Below, one piece after another: positions 11,401 through 24,400 of a DNA stretch of 64,000 bases (within the stretch, counting starts at the first letter, position 1; each line of letters opens with the position of its first letter). The DNA comes from Ampullaceana balthica (taxonomy: Eukaryota > Mollusca > Gastropoda > Lymnaeidae), in contig CALYLW010000543.1 of the NCBI GenBank assembly GCA_944989445.1, positions 326,848 through 390,847 on the forward strand, given 5' to 3'. Position numbers and translations under genes: made by a program. Below the pieces are notes generated by a model. The model had not been told where the DNA came from. It made no database searches and saw nothing but the letters and a program-made list of their open reading frames with translations.

Positions 11401-13914
11401 GGATCCCACTCTCAAGTAGCAATCAGTAGTGGTATACAGGATCCCACTCTCAAGTAGCAATCAGTAGTGGTATACAGGATCCCACTCTCAAGTAGCAATC
11501 AGTAGTGGTATACAGGATCCCACTCTCAAGTAGCAATCAGTAGTGGTATACAGGATCCCACTCTCAAGTAGCAATCAGTAGTGGTATACAGGATCCCACT
11601 CTCAAGTAGCAATCAGTAGTGGTATACAGGATCCCACTCTCAAGTAGCAATCAGTAGTGGTATACAGGATCCCACTCTCAAGTAGCAATCAGTAGTGGTA
11701 TACAGATCCCATCTCAAGTAGCAATCAGTAGTGGTATACAGGATCCCACTCTCAAGTAGCAATCAGTAGTGGTATACAGGATCCCACTCTCAAGTAGCAA
11801 TCAGTAGTTGTATACAGGATCCCACTCTCAAGTAGCAATCAGTAGTGGTATACAGGATCCCACTCTCAAGTAGCAATCAGTAGTGGTATACAGGATCCCA
11901 CTCTCAAGTAGCAATCAGTAGTGGTATACAGGATCCCACTCTCAAGTAGCAATCAGTAGTGGTATACAGGATCCCACTCTCAAGTAGCAATCAGTAGTGG
12001 TATACAGGATCCCACTCTCAAGTAGCAATCACAGTGGTATACAGGATCCCACTCTCAAGTAGCAATCAGTAGTGGTATACAGATCCCACTCTCAAGTAGC
12101 AATCAGTAGTGGTATACAGGATCCACTCTCAAGTAGCAATCAGTAGTGGTATACAGGATCCCACTCTCAAGTAGCAATCACAGTGGTATACAGGATCCCA
12201 CTCTCAAGTAGCAATCAGTAGTGGTATACATGATCCCACTCTCAAGTAGCAATCAGTAGTGGTATACAGGATCCCACTCTCAAGTAGCAATCAGTAGTGG
12301 TATACAGGATCCCACTCTCAAGTAGCAATCAGTAGTGGTATACAGGATCCCACTCTCAAGTAGCAATCAGTAGTGGTATACAGGATCCCACTCTCAAGTA
12401 GCAATCAGTAGTGGTATACAGGATCCCACTCTCAAGTAGCAATCAGTAGTGGTATACAGGATCCCACTCTCAAGTAGCAATCAGTAGTGGTATACATGAT
12501 CCCACTCTCAAGTAGCAATCAGTAGTGGTATACAGGAACCCACTCTCAAGTAGCAATCAGTAGTGGTATACAGGATCCCACTCTCAAGTAGCAATCAGTA
12601 GTGGTATACAGGATCCCACTCTCAAGTAGCAATCAGTAGTGGTATACAGGATCCACTCTCAAGTAGCAATCAGTAGTGGTATACAGGATCCCACTCTCAA
12701 GTAGCAATCAGTAGTGGTATACAGGATCCCACTCTCAAGTAGCAATCAGTAGTGGTATACAGATCCCACTCTCAAGTAGCAATCAGTAGTGGTATACAGG
12801 ATCCCACTCTCAAGTAGCAATCAGTAGTGGTATACAGGATCCCACTCTCAAGTAGCAATCAGTAGTGGTATACAGGATCCCACTCTCAAGTAGCAATCAG
12901 TATGGTATACAGGATCCCACTCTCAAGTAGCAATCAGTAGTGGTATACAGGATCCACTCTCAAGTAGCAATCAGTAGTGGTATACAGGATCCCACTCTCA
13001 AGTAGCAATCAGTAGTGGTATACAGGATCCCACTCTCAAGTAGCAATCAGTAGTTGTATACAGGATCCCACTCTCAAGTAGCAATCAGTAGTGGTATACA
13101 GGATCCCACTCTCAAGTAGCAATCAGTAGTTGTATACAGGATCCCACTCTCAAGTAGCAATCAGTAGTTGTATACAGGATCCCACTCTCAAGTAGCAATC
13201 AGTAGTGGTATACAGGATCCCACTCTCATGTAGCAATCAGTAGTGGTATACAGGATCCCACTCTCAAGTAGCAATCAGTAGTGGTATACAGGATCCCACT
13301 CTCAAGTAGCAATCAGTAGTGGTATACAGGAACCCACTCTCAAGTAGCAATCAGTAGTGGTATACAGGATCCCACTCTCAAGTAGCAATCAGTAGTGGTA
13401 TACAGGATCCCACTCTCAAGTAGCAATCAGTAGTGGTATACAGGATCCCACTCTCAAGTAGCAATCAGTAGTGGTATACAGGATCCCACTCTCAAGTAGC
13501 AATCAGTAGTGGTATACAGGATCCCACTCTCAAGTAGCAATCAGTAGTGGTATACAGGATCCCACTCTCAAGTAGCAATCAGTAGTGGTATACAGGATCC
13601 CACTCTCAAGTAGCAATCAGTAGTGTATACAGGATCCCACTCTCAAGTAGCAATCAGTAGTGGTATACAAGATCCCACTCACAAGTAGCAATCAGTAGTG
13701 GTATACAGGATCCACTCTCAAGTAGCAATCAGTAGTGGTATACAGGATCCCACTCTCAAGTAGCAATCACAGGTGGTATACAGGATCCCACTCTCAAGTA
13801 GCAATCAGTAGTGGTATACAAGATCCCACTCTCAAGTAGCAATCAGTAGTGGTATACAGGATCCCACTCTCAAGTAGCAATCACAGGTGGTATACAGGAT
13901 CCCACTCTCAAGTC
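8493..13914. repeat. 38-bp satellite array (~143 copies)
   Basis: The unit is GGATCCCACTCTCAAGTAGC followed by AATCAGTAGTGGTATACA (38 bp). It carries a BamHI palindrome (GGATCC) and a GTATAC palindrome. Copies in the centre and right are nearly identical. Left-edge copies (8493-9300) are more diverged, including CACACACAAGCAGC variants, as expected if turnover is concentrated inside the array. Variant monomers (GGAACCC, AAGATCCC, TGATCCC) recur in the same order 570 bp apart (9424 and 9994, 15 units). Stops occur in all frames of the unit and no gene is seen. Short 1-2 bp losses cluster after 11700. Confidence 0.95.
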
Positions 13915-15118
13915 CCAGGTGTTGTAACAAATGAACAAAGTAATAAAAAAAAAGACATCCTTTTAAAAAAGATAATCATCGATGTATTTCATGAAATGCC
14001 CCAGAATCATCAAAGGGTATAGATAAACATCTTTGTGCAATGTTTACAAATCTAAACTATAATAAAAAAATAAAACAATATTAATTTGTTCTGTTTTTTT
14101 TAATTATAGAAAATATAATTTTAAAAATATTCTGTTTAAATACAAAATTGGTCAGATGTAAATTTATACATGTAAATATATAGCTATCAAATAAAATAAA
14201 CCAAATTTGTTTTAACCCCTCAAAAAACAATGAGCACCTATTTATATATACATGTATATACATTTTTCTTTGTTAAAAAAAGAAGCCAAAGCAAGTCAAG
14301 TATAACATTATTTTGAAGCATTGCTTCATTAAAAAAATAAATAAATAAATAAAACAACAGAAAATACACAAAACCAAGCTAAGCGTAACTAATTTCAGCT
14401 TCATAATTAATGACATTGAATTTTTTAATATTTTACCTTAGAAAGTTTATTTAAAAATTGGAGTTTGTAAAAAGTGTCCTCATGATAATTTTGTGGGCAA
14501 TTTAGACAATATCAGGTGCTGTTAAGAATACAAAAATTATGTAATTTGTATGTCATGTGCAGTTAAACATGAAGACACTCATGATAAAGTAGATTTCAAT
14601 ATTCTTGGTAACAATCAAATGTGAACATGAATCATTGTGCTATTATAATTTAATCACCGTATATATTTGCAATAACTATATTCCTTACTCCATCAAACCA
14701 TGTGGCTAAATAAACAACTCTACATCAGAGGAATGCTATTACATGTACATCAAAACTTAGGCTATTAAATATTGGACCGGGAGCTACCAAAATTTGTTTT
14801 AAGTCTCCCTATTTGCCAAGGGGAAAATGCGGACATAAAAAAACAACATAATTTACTGATCATCAAGCTGAAAGGAGACAAGGAAGATTTAAACAAACAA
14901 CGGTATATGGACAACATTTGTTAAAATTCAAAGAAGTGAGATTCTTGGTACAAATGGGGGTCACTCAGCTCACTGACGAGCCGCCTTAGTTAAATATTTG
15001 TAATTTGCTAAGGTCATCCAATTCAGCAGTCTAATAAATTAAAATTGTAATTTAAAAATTATAAATCGTTCCCCACAAATGAGAGTGTGGAGAGTTGTGG
15101 GAATATTCTAATCTTTGG
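13915..15118. other. Spacer without recognised genes
   Basis: AT-rich sequence with no credible exon, terminal inverted repeat or tandem unit. An (AAAT/AAATA)n stretch lies at about 14333-14353. Confidence 0.45.
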
Positions 15119-15290
15119 CCAGACAAACCCATAGACAAATCCACAGACAAATCCACAGACAAACGCACAGACAAATCCACAGACAAACCCACAGACAAAC
15201 ACACAGACATATCCACAGACAAACACACAAACGCACATACAAACCCACAGACAAACACACAGACAAACACACAGTCAAACACACAGCAGA
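15119..15290. repeat. 12-bp minisatellite
   Basis: Tandem units of the type ACAGACAAACCC/ACAGACAAATCC, about 14 copies with point variants. The unit length is a multiple of three, so long open frames appear on both strands. They are artefacts of the repeat. Confidence 0.9.
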
Positions 15291-15483
15291 TTCTAGTTCC
15301 AGAGAATGCATTTATAAAAAAAGATAAACACTGTCACAAAGACATTTGTTGTACTTTGCCTTTTGTGGACCTATATCTAAAACATCACATCTTCCTTTGA
15401 CAACGGTAACATAACCTGAAAGTTATTTTACAAATATTTTTTTTTATCATGTACATGTCTTAAAATTGCGGGTGGTGATGTTA

Positions 15484-15513
15484 GAATAGAGTAGAATAGA
15501 ATAGAATAGAATA
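15484..15513. repeat. (TAGAA)n microsatellite
   Basis: About five to six copies of a pentamer, AGAAT/TAGAA. Confidence 0.8.
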
Positions 15514-15692
15514 TTCACATCATTTACCCGACCAACATAGACCAGATTCGTTTATACTTCATGAAAATGATTAAGGCAAATTATTTGATAAGGCAAATAC
15601 TATGAAAAATAGTACAAATATGAAAGACAGTCCACTTTTAAAACAGTTCAAAGTTTGTTTGATTCAAAATTTTTAAAGCTGATTGGTTTATT

Positions 15693-15739
15693 TATCATGT
15701 CAACAGATCATGTCAACAGATCATGTCAACAGATCATGC
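15693..15739. repeat. 13-bp tandem repeat
   Basis: The unit ATCATGTCAACAG is repeated about three and a half times. Confidence 0.85.
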
Positions 15740-15868
15740 CATGGCAATTTATAAACAAATGAAATTTACACATCAGGCTAAATACAGTGCATGGTGGTCA
15801 AAAAGTTAATAATTGTGAAAACTATCTAATGTACTGTTTATTTGGAAGGTCAAGTTCTAATGCTAGAT

Positions 15869-16439
15869 TGGAAGGTTGAGCTCAATGGTTTGGTTGGAAG
15901 GTTGAGCTCAGAAGTTTGGTGGGAAGGTTGAGCTCAGAAGTTTGGTTGGAAGATTGAGCTCAGAAGTTTGGTTGGAAGGTTGAGCTCAGAAGTTTGGTTG
16001 GAAGGTTGAGCTCAATGGTTTGGTTGGAAGGTTGAGCTCAGGTTTGGTTGGAAGGTTGAGCTCATGGTTTGGTTGGAAGGTTGAGCTCAATGGTTTGGTT
16101 GGAAGGTTGAGCTCAATGGTTTGGTTGGAAGGTTGAGCTCAATGGTTTGGTTGGAAGGTTGAGCTCAATGGTTTGGTTGGAAGGTTGAGCTCAATGGTTT
16201 GGTTGGAAGGTTGAGCTCAATGGTTTGGTTGGAAGGTTGAGCTCAATGGTTTGGTTGGAAGGTTGAGCTCAATGGTTTGGTTGGAAGGTTGAGCTCAATG
16301 GTTTGGTTGGAAGGTTGAGCTCAATGGTTTGGTTGGAAGGTTGAGCTCAATGGTTTGGTTGGAAGGTTGAGCTCAATGGTTTGGTTGGAAGGTTGAGCTC
16401 AATGGTTTGGTTGGAAGGTTGAGCTCAATGGTTTGGTTG
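15869..16439. repeat. 26-bp minisatellite (~22 copies)
   Basis: The unit is GGAAGGTTGAGCTCAATGGT followed by TTGGTT, with a SacI palindrome GAGCTC. The first five copies are variants carrying CAGAAGTTTGG. The right two thirds are homogeneous, again suggesting local expansion. No coding role is seen. Confidence 0.93.
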
Positions 16440-17875
16440 TAAAGTTATTAAGCACCAATGAATGATTGGAAGATACATTTTTTAAATAGTGGAGCTGAAT
16501 TCCTTGGATGGAAGATGGAGTTAATAAAAAACATTGATGGTTGCAGTAATTCATGACTGTTATTCTTTCCTTCATTGTACACCAGTGCCAGCCTTAGAAC
16601 CGTACAGTCAGTGTCATTAGTGTTGACCAACTATATATATTTGGTCTGGTATTAAAAAGTTCATTTTATGTCACCCCTTTAAAATGCCACACTGGGCGGC
16701 TGCCTATATACTATAATACCCCAAGCTAAAGCTAGCACTGTTGAAAATGTACGAAAGATGAAAATAAACATAAATCAATAAAAAATGCATTTTATAAAGA
16801 AAATCTAATAAGATGTTTATAAAATAAACAAAATGTATAACAATTTTTTAATAGCTTTGACTATGTTGAAAATTTGAATACCAAAAAACAAATTTATAAA
16901 AAATATACAGCTTTAAAAAAAATTGATAAAGATATTTACAGTAAATATAATTATTTCTTTGAAAATTGTTTTTTAAAAATCTATTACGCACCAATGGGAA
17001 AAATAAATTTATGAAAGATGCAGGTAATATATTGATATTATGCAGTAAGTTATAAGGGTGTAGCACAAGTTTTAAAGGTGTCAGTTATTCCATGCCATTT
17101 TTAAAAGTAAATTAGTTAAATGAGTGAAGTAAATAGCTCTACTCATTCAAATAAAAAAAACAATTCAATCCTTTCCCTATTCATTGACTTCCAATAATGT
17201 ATAGGCTTTATGGAGATAAGCACTCTATGTGAAAAAATCTTGCTAGACAGAAAATAATTAATTCTGAACACAAAGTTAAAGTACTATCAACCTAGATTAT
17301 CATTAATTTTTTATTTGATCAAGTATAATTCTGGTCCATTTATTTAAAGAAGTTAAAATGTGAATGTGTAAAAAGTCTAAAATAAATCATATTACTAGAG
17401 GATGTATAAAATAGACTTTACTATCAAGACATATAACACATTACAAATTTTTGGGGGAAATCCACTAGATCAGCGGTTCCCAATATTCACTATCTATAAT
17501 GCAAATTTGCCCTATTTTGTAAAAAGACTTTATTGAAAATGACTTATTTAAATTTCATGGCTTTTATAAAAATATTAAAAAATTAAGCTAAATTATATTG
17601 TGACATTTTAACAATATTTGTTAATAAATAAAGTTTCATTTTTTCACAGAGAAGTAAAAGAGGTAAAAACAAAAGAATAAGTAATAATATCTCAGCTAAG
17701 GAACAAGTTAGAAAAAACTTCAGTTACAGAAGTAGACATTATTTAATAATTATTTTATAAAAATTCATCAGGATCAATTAAGAAAATGTCTTATTTAATG
17801 TAACTATAAATTAAAATCTTTTTATTCTCAAAAAGTATATAAATCACAACAAATCCATGGTAATCTCATATTGGT
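16440..17875. other. Spacer, probable 3' flank of the coiled-coil gene
   Basis: AT-rich sequence with no coding-like frames. A short CAGCGGTTCCCAA at 17470 resembles a hAT terminus, but no partner end was found. TTTATT at about 17820 would be an AATAAA signal on the minus strand for the upstream gene. Confidence 0.35.
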
Positions 17876-18129
17876 CATAGATCTACAGGTGCTCATAGCT
17901 CTACAGGTGCTCATAGCTCTACAGGTGCTCATAGCTCTACAGGTGCTCATAGCTCTACGGGTGCTCATAGCTCTACAGGTGTTCATAGCTCTACGGGTGC
18001 TCATAGCTCTACAGGTGCTCATAGCTCTACAGGTGCTCATAGCTCTACAGGTGCTCATAGCTCTACAGGTGCTCATAGCTCTACAGGTGCTCATAGCTCT
18101 ACAGGTGCTCATAGATCTACAGGTGCTCA
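17876..18129. repeat. 18-bp minisatellite (14 copies)
   Basis: The unit is CATAGCTCTACAGGTGCT with two CTACGG variants and a TGTTCAT variant. Because 18 is divisible by three, hexapeptide-repeat frames stay open on both strands. They lack any independent coding evidence. Confidence 0.92.
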
Positions 18130-18481
18130 AAGTTGGACATGCAGATAGTGTTGGGAATTATCTTTGTGGAATACTATACATTTGATGAAAAGTCTTTCTC
18201 ATTTTTAGTTTAATATAATATACCTTTGTTTGCATAGTATCAGTTTTATATTTGTACATATGGACAAAAGACAACAGAGTAGACAGAATATCACACATTT
18301 TGATTTTTAAAAAATATTCAAATTTAATTCTATAAAAAAGGTTGAATCACCTGATAAATTGTAATAAAATTCAGCAACCTGTGAAATACTCTAGGATAAA
18401 ATATAAATGTCAAAGAGTTCAAGGTAGATCATATTTACTCATACAAAGTGTACACATATAGAATCTAAAGTTCATTTCAAC

Positions 18482-21400
18482 TTAACATATTAAGTCCTCA
18501 TCACTATCACTGTAAAATGAAGATTCATCATTTACATAATTGTAGCCATCTAACTTGTCCATCTCGTCCAGCATCCATGGTGCACGAGTTACTACAACCA
18601 TCATCAAATGATCCAGGTACGACCTTTGACTTTTGAAATCCTTAAGAAGATGTTCCATTACACCCAGAACCTCTTCCTGGAAAACAAATGACAAAACATT
18701 GAAGGAAATGTATTTGAAGAAATGACATTAAATAAATCTAGAAAGCCTAAATTTATTTAACTACCGTGACAACAACTGTAGGCCACTATCCTTTGAAAAT
18801 TTCTTAAGAATTATGGCTCATTTTTGAGGACTGTTGAGGGGTGGAGAGATATCTTTTCTCAGAAACTACAACTGCAAGAGAAAGTAACAGCTTTAGTATC
18901 ACTCACAGAGTATGCAAAGTGTATTAAAATATCATATTATTTTTCAATGTCAACTTGCTGGGGATTCAATTGAACTTGAAAATTAAAGTTTGTTTTTAAG
19001 ATTTGATTAAAAAAATGAACTTGAAGTATTACGCTAATTAAAGTTACGATTAATGGGTCCAGATTAACAAGAATTGGTCCTGCTCTTAGGACCGGTTAAT
19101 CGGGCAACCAGTTAACAACATTATGAAATGTCGTTTCCATGAGATGCTTTCTATGTCATGAAGAAATGCAGTTTTCAAAGATGTGTTGTGAAAGGTGTGT
19201 TGCTGGATAATGTTCGTTTAGTTAAGCTTTATCCCATTCCTTTTTTAAAATCCATAATATTAACTCATGGCGTCTGCTTGATTCTTTGTTTGCCGTAAAA
19301 AATTTGGATATATTTTTAACCCACTTCCCTGCAAGCTAAAATTTTGCAAGCAGACTTGTGCCGACGATAAAAGTGATCTATCAAAATTTCAGATCGATCG
19401 ACTGTACTGTAATTAAATTAATGAATTTTTAGATTATCTCTATGTAGCATGTTAATTTTTTGTACTAGGGTGTCGCGGTGCGTATTATATTGAACAACCT
19501 TTTAAATACTTACCTGTCATGCAGTGACTGTGTATTATTATATTGACGATACTTTTTAAAAATATATTCCCGATCAGTAAACGTAATTGCTAGCAACTGC
19601 TAGTCTGTCTCGTTGTGTGCACTATATTAAACATGTTTTTTATAACCCTTTTCCCGTCATCAAATTGAGCTGAAATTTAGCAGGCACACTGCAGTAGTTT
19701 TTTTATACTATAAATCCTTTATATATATGAGACATAACTACAATTTTGGATTTTAGGATTGTCGTGCGATGCGTATTATAATGAACATACTTTTATTTAT
19801 GTCTCGTAAATAAAGGATTTATAGTAAAAAACGTAGTTTTTTTTATAGGTTTTAAAAAAAAATTCTTCCAGCGCATTTTCATGGCATTCCTGTTTGTTTC
19901 TTTTTAAATTTGTTTTTACTAGGGCTGCGGATATTAACGATTAATTTCTCGATTAATTGTCAAAAATTTATAACGATTAAAATTTTTTTAAACGATTAAT
20001 CGACCCACCACTTATAAATGTACTGGAAGTCAAAAAGTAAAATATTTTGGACGATAAATATAAACTAATTTTCGGACGATTACATGAACATTTTGGTTTT
20101 GAACTATTCACATACGTGAGTGTTCAAAATGTTGATAAAGGTTAATGTGTCCATTGAGAGAAATCGTTTGCCTACCATGCAATGTTCCCTCTAAGTCTAA
20201 GCTTCGTTGGTCCGTGTGCAAAGTTAGAAAAAATACTCGTTTGCAAAGTTGCACAACGTCCGTTTTTGTGCAATATTTTACAAAATTTGCTGCGCGGTGA
20301 TTCTAAACTCCTGCATGGTGTTGGTCAAATATCTGCGCAGCGGCGCTGCTTAAAGGGAACATTGCTACCATGGTTCTAACACTTTGCTTACATATCACCT
20401 GCAAACCAAACATCCACTACAGTACCATAAACTTCAGTTGAGACAATCTAAAGCTATGTGAACGATTGTTTAGCTCGGCTGGTTATATTGTCAATAAGAC
20501 CCGCTCATCACTTGAACCAAATAATCTCAATACACTTGTCTGTTTGCGCTGTTGGTTAAAAAATGTCATATAAAGAAGACACTCCAGTGTTATTTTGATT
20601 TTCAACAAGCACGTTTAATAAAAGTACTTATGACACCATAAATTTCAATTTTTGGCTTTAATCGCAATTAACGATTAATTAATAGTTAATTTGTCAAAAC
20701 TTAACGATTAATTTTAAATTAATCATTAACAGCCCTAGTTTTTACATTTCTGTTTGGCTTTTGTATCACAGCAAATTCTTTGTTTATTTTTCATCTTTTG
20801 ATGCTTCCAGCCATGCTTGGGTTTTGGTGAATTGTCAGTAATCACAGTGCTTTTTTCTTTTACTTCAGCTATTGTGTATTCAGCTTATTATTTGTTTATA
20901 TTTTAAATCATGATACCTTTGCATTTAGTCTTTCAGAAAATCATCAATTTGGTTATAACGATTCCATAGAGCATTCCAATAAACTATATTTTTGTGTGTT
21001 AACGTGCTGCAGCTCAGTGTCATTCTCTTCACCGAAAAAAAGTCTGAGTGGGATCCCATTGTCATTGGATTCTTCATATAGATAGACTCTCTTTAAATAT
21101 AGCATGAAATTATTTTATTCCCTTTTTAAAATTGAAGTCACATATAATCTCATGCCTAAGAACTTCCTCATAGAAACTCGTACGGTCTACTCATAGAATC
21201 TCATACGGTCTACTCGTAGAATCTCATACGGTCTACTCATAGAATCTCATACGTTCTAATCATAGAATCTCATACGGTTTACTCATAGAATCTCTTACGG
21301 TCTATTAATAGAATCTCATACCATCTACCCTTGTTCATCATGGTCACCCATTCCTGATTCTACCGCCATATGTGAATTTCTGCAAAGTAGGATTCTTTAT

Positions 21401-24400
21401 AAATTAAATAATTTCGTAGTTAAAGCATAGAAAACTTGATTACGACCTAATTTGTTTCAATTCAATATGAGCCTCCTGATGTGAAATAAAACTCTTCAGC
21501 CACCATTTCACTCAAATAACCAAATATATGATAGCAGACAATATAAGAGAAACTAAGACAAATAAGACGTAACAAAGATCATGCCTTGCCTTCTCGCAGA
21601 TGACCAGTGAATCTTAACCCTACCGACTCGAGTTACAGAATATTAGGTAATTTATTTAATTCCTATTTAACGAGTTACCGCATTCTAGGTTTTTGGGTCA
21701 GCATGTGGAAAACCCTAGGGAAGTACTAAAAATAACTAACCAATCGGCGTGTAACCTAAATAAAAGTCATCACAAATGGCTGCACAAATGTTTTGAATTA
21801 ATTTGTGTGTGTTTATTATGTGAAATGTTTTTGAAAATTCAATGTAAGACGAGTGTCTGATGAATCAAGCACTTGACAGGAAAGTGGAACTTGGTTTATG
21901 TGTTTTATTCTTTTGATTTTTTCAGTATCTAAGTCATAATTTTATCAAAAATATGTTTCTAGGTCAAGTAACACTATGTTAGAGCTAATTATAGTCCTGT
22001 GTTATGTGTATGACATGTAGCATGTGTAGAAAACCATTCCATATACAACAAGCGAAATCCTAGAATTTCTTATACAGACAATCCATGTGTTGCGAAAAAT
22101 ATTTTTTCTGCTAAGTGGATCAGCGCACAAAGGTACAAATTTGGCACTAAATAAAAGATAATCATATTTTCTACAATTTCTCAAAGTTTTATTCCATTCC
22201 AAGCACTACTTTGCATGTAAGTAAATTTGTTTTACAGTATGTTCGTTTTTTTCCCTTTAATGCCAGGGAACCCAGGTATAGGGGAGAATTAGGCTGGGGG
22301 CGTCGGAGGCAGTAGGGTTAAGGAATGTTTTTCTTGCAGCTGTTGCTGATCTACTCCATTTTCATCATGAACTAATTATTACCACTTGTCACATTGCCCT
22401 TTGCTTTCTTGTTGTAAAGGACAGTAGCCAATGCACGGATGTTCTTTTCATCTTTGCACATGGATCGAATTTAAGACTCATTCAAGTCTAATGTCGCGAA
22501 ACCTTCACAATTTCCTTGACACTTTTAATTATATCAACTAATTTCACTATCTGGTAACCTGAGCCAATCAGTAGCCAGGATAGGAAGAGGATATAGCAAA
22601 TCAGTGATCAACATGCTTCAATGGCTTGGTTTCACTATACCTGACAACCTAATGCACACTGTATCATTGTCACTGTCTTGATAATTTTTAATGAATATAC
22701 AGTATTCATATTTTTAAAAAAACAAGCAGAGAATAGACTGTGCAAACCTTTGTTATATCTGAGGACTTCAGGCTTTCTAGACCTTTCTCCCAGTAGTTCA
22801 TTGTAATATCTTGAGGCACAATTGGATTTCCTGCACACAAAGATAAACAAATAATATTGAGATTTAATAAATTCGTATTAAATTTTATAGTCACAATTTA
22901 AAGTCAAAACAAGTCTCAGGTTAAATTTAAACAAATTATCTTCAAACAACGAAAAAATATACCAAAAACATTGCTTGAGAAAAATGCTAGAAAAAAATGT
23001 ATCTGATGCTTGCATAAATTATATTTTTACTCTATATTACATGGTCTGTAACATATGCTGAGCTGGGGTGGTGCCCAGGTTGTAGCTGGTCAAGTAAGGA
23101 ATTCCTTTGGTGAGTTTAAAATACAAGGAAGGCACCTCCATCAGTGTTCCTGGATGTCCAGGCGGCACAGTATGAGTGGAGTGGACCAACCCGGGGATAT
23201 CCCTCTTATCTTATCTTATCTTATCTATACAGATGCTCCTTCTATGCAGAAGATAATTGCGTCCACAGACCATGACAGATGATCTGTTGGCAAGTGATGC
23301 AGCATTCACAGGCCTGGCTTTGTGGGTTCCACGCATTACCCAGCCGCCTAACTAGTGTTAGGTACCTATTCGGAGCTGGGTGACTCAGGGACGCCCTAGG
23401 CCCCGGGAACAAATCCTTGCCGTCACATGGATTTGAACCCGTGACCATCGGTATGCCAGTCGAGCGCGCTGCCACTCGACCACCGCGTCCCATGGTTATT
23501 AGTTTCTTTTGGGAGAATGGGGAAAAATTGCTAGGAGAATTTCAAGGGGAAACCTATTAGAGAATTAGACTCAAGACTTTTGATGCCATTCCATATGTAG
23601 GATAATAATGAATTAAGCAAAACATGGACAGTATTTGAGGCTAATTTCTTTTTTGTAGCTTTGCCACAATTGTAATTTTAATAATAAATAGGTATTATTT
23701 TTAAATAAGAATAAAATCCATTAAAAAAAAATGATTGCAAAGAAAAGCTTCAAGAGGAATTATATTTTAAAAAATAAAGTAAGTTCATCTGCAGAGAGTT
23801 GAAATTATATGTTAAATTATCTAAACACAATAATGAAAATTAAATTAAAAATACCCACCATTACCTGAGTCAGAGTAGTGAGGGGCAGACTGCATTTGAT
23901 GAATCAACGCAAGGGAAGCATCACGCTGTGACTCAGCAATGTTAAGTTCATTTTCCTAACGTGGAAAGAGTTGGATATAATTTGAATAATAAAATAAGCT
24001 TTAGTTAATATAAGAGGTGTATTAACTTCTTTTTTGTCTGAGTACTCATGTTACTTGACCAAACATGTAACAAAGTAATACAACTTTAGCTTTAAAAAAA
24101 TACACAAATGAGATATTAACAATGGGAACTTTATTTGATTACATCTTTAACACAATCTTACAGCCAAATATAACTAGATAAATTTGTAGTCATTTACCTA
24201 GAAAATGTTAATTATTCAGAACTACTACTGTCAATTTTTTGGACATTTTTGTTTGTAAAACTGGCAATAATCTCAAAGTGATCTCACCATTTGCCACAAT
24301 TGATCTCTCATTGTTGAAAGTTCATTCTTCAATCTAATCAGTTCTTCTTGTGCACTTATTTTTTCTTTGTGGCTGACTAAAAACTCTGGTGACGATGACT

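Noticed and set aside
8493..13914. Large regular array that could be taken for a CRISPR
   Set aside because: The units are contiguous with no unique spacers, the host genome is eukaryotic, and monomers differ only by point variants. It is a satellite.
15052..15400. Overlapping open frames on both strands with repeated dipeptides
   Set aside because: They come from the 12-bp minisatellite, whose length is a multiple of three. There are no splice sites or conserved domains.
17828..18185. Hexapeptide-repeat frames on both strands
   Set aside because: An artefact of the 18-bp tandem unit; equally open in sense and antisense.
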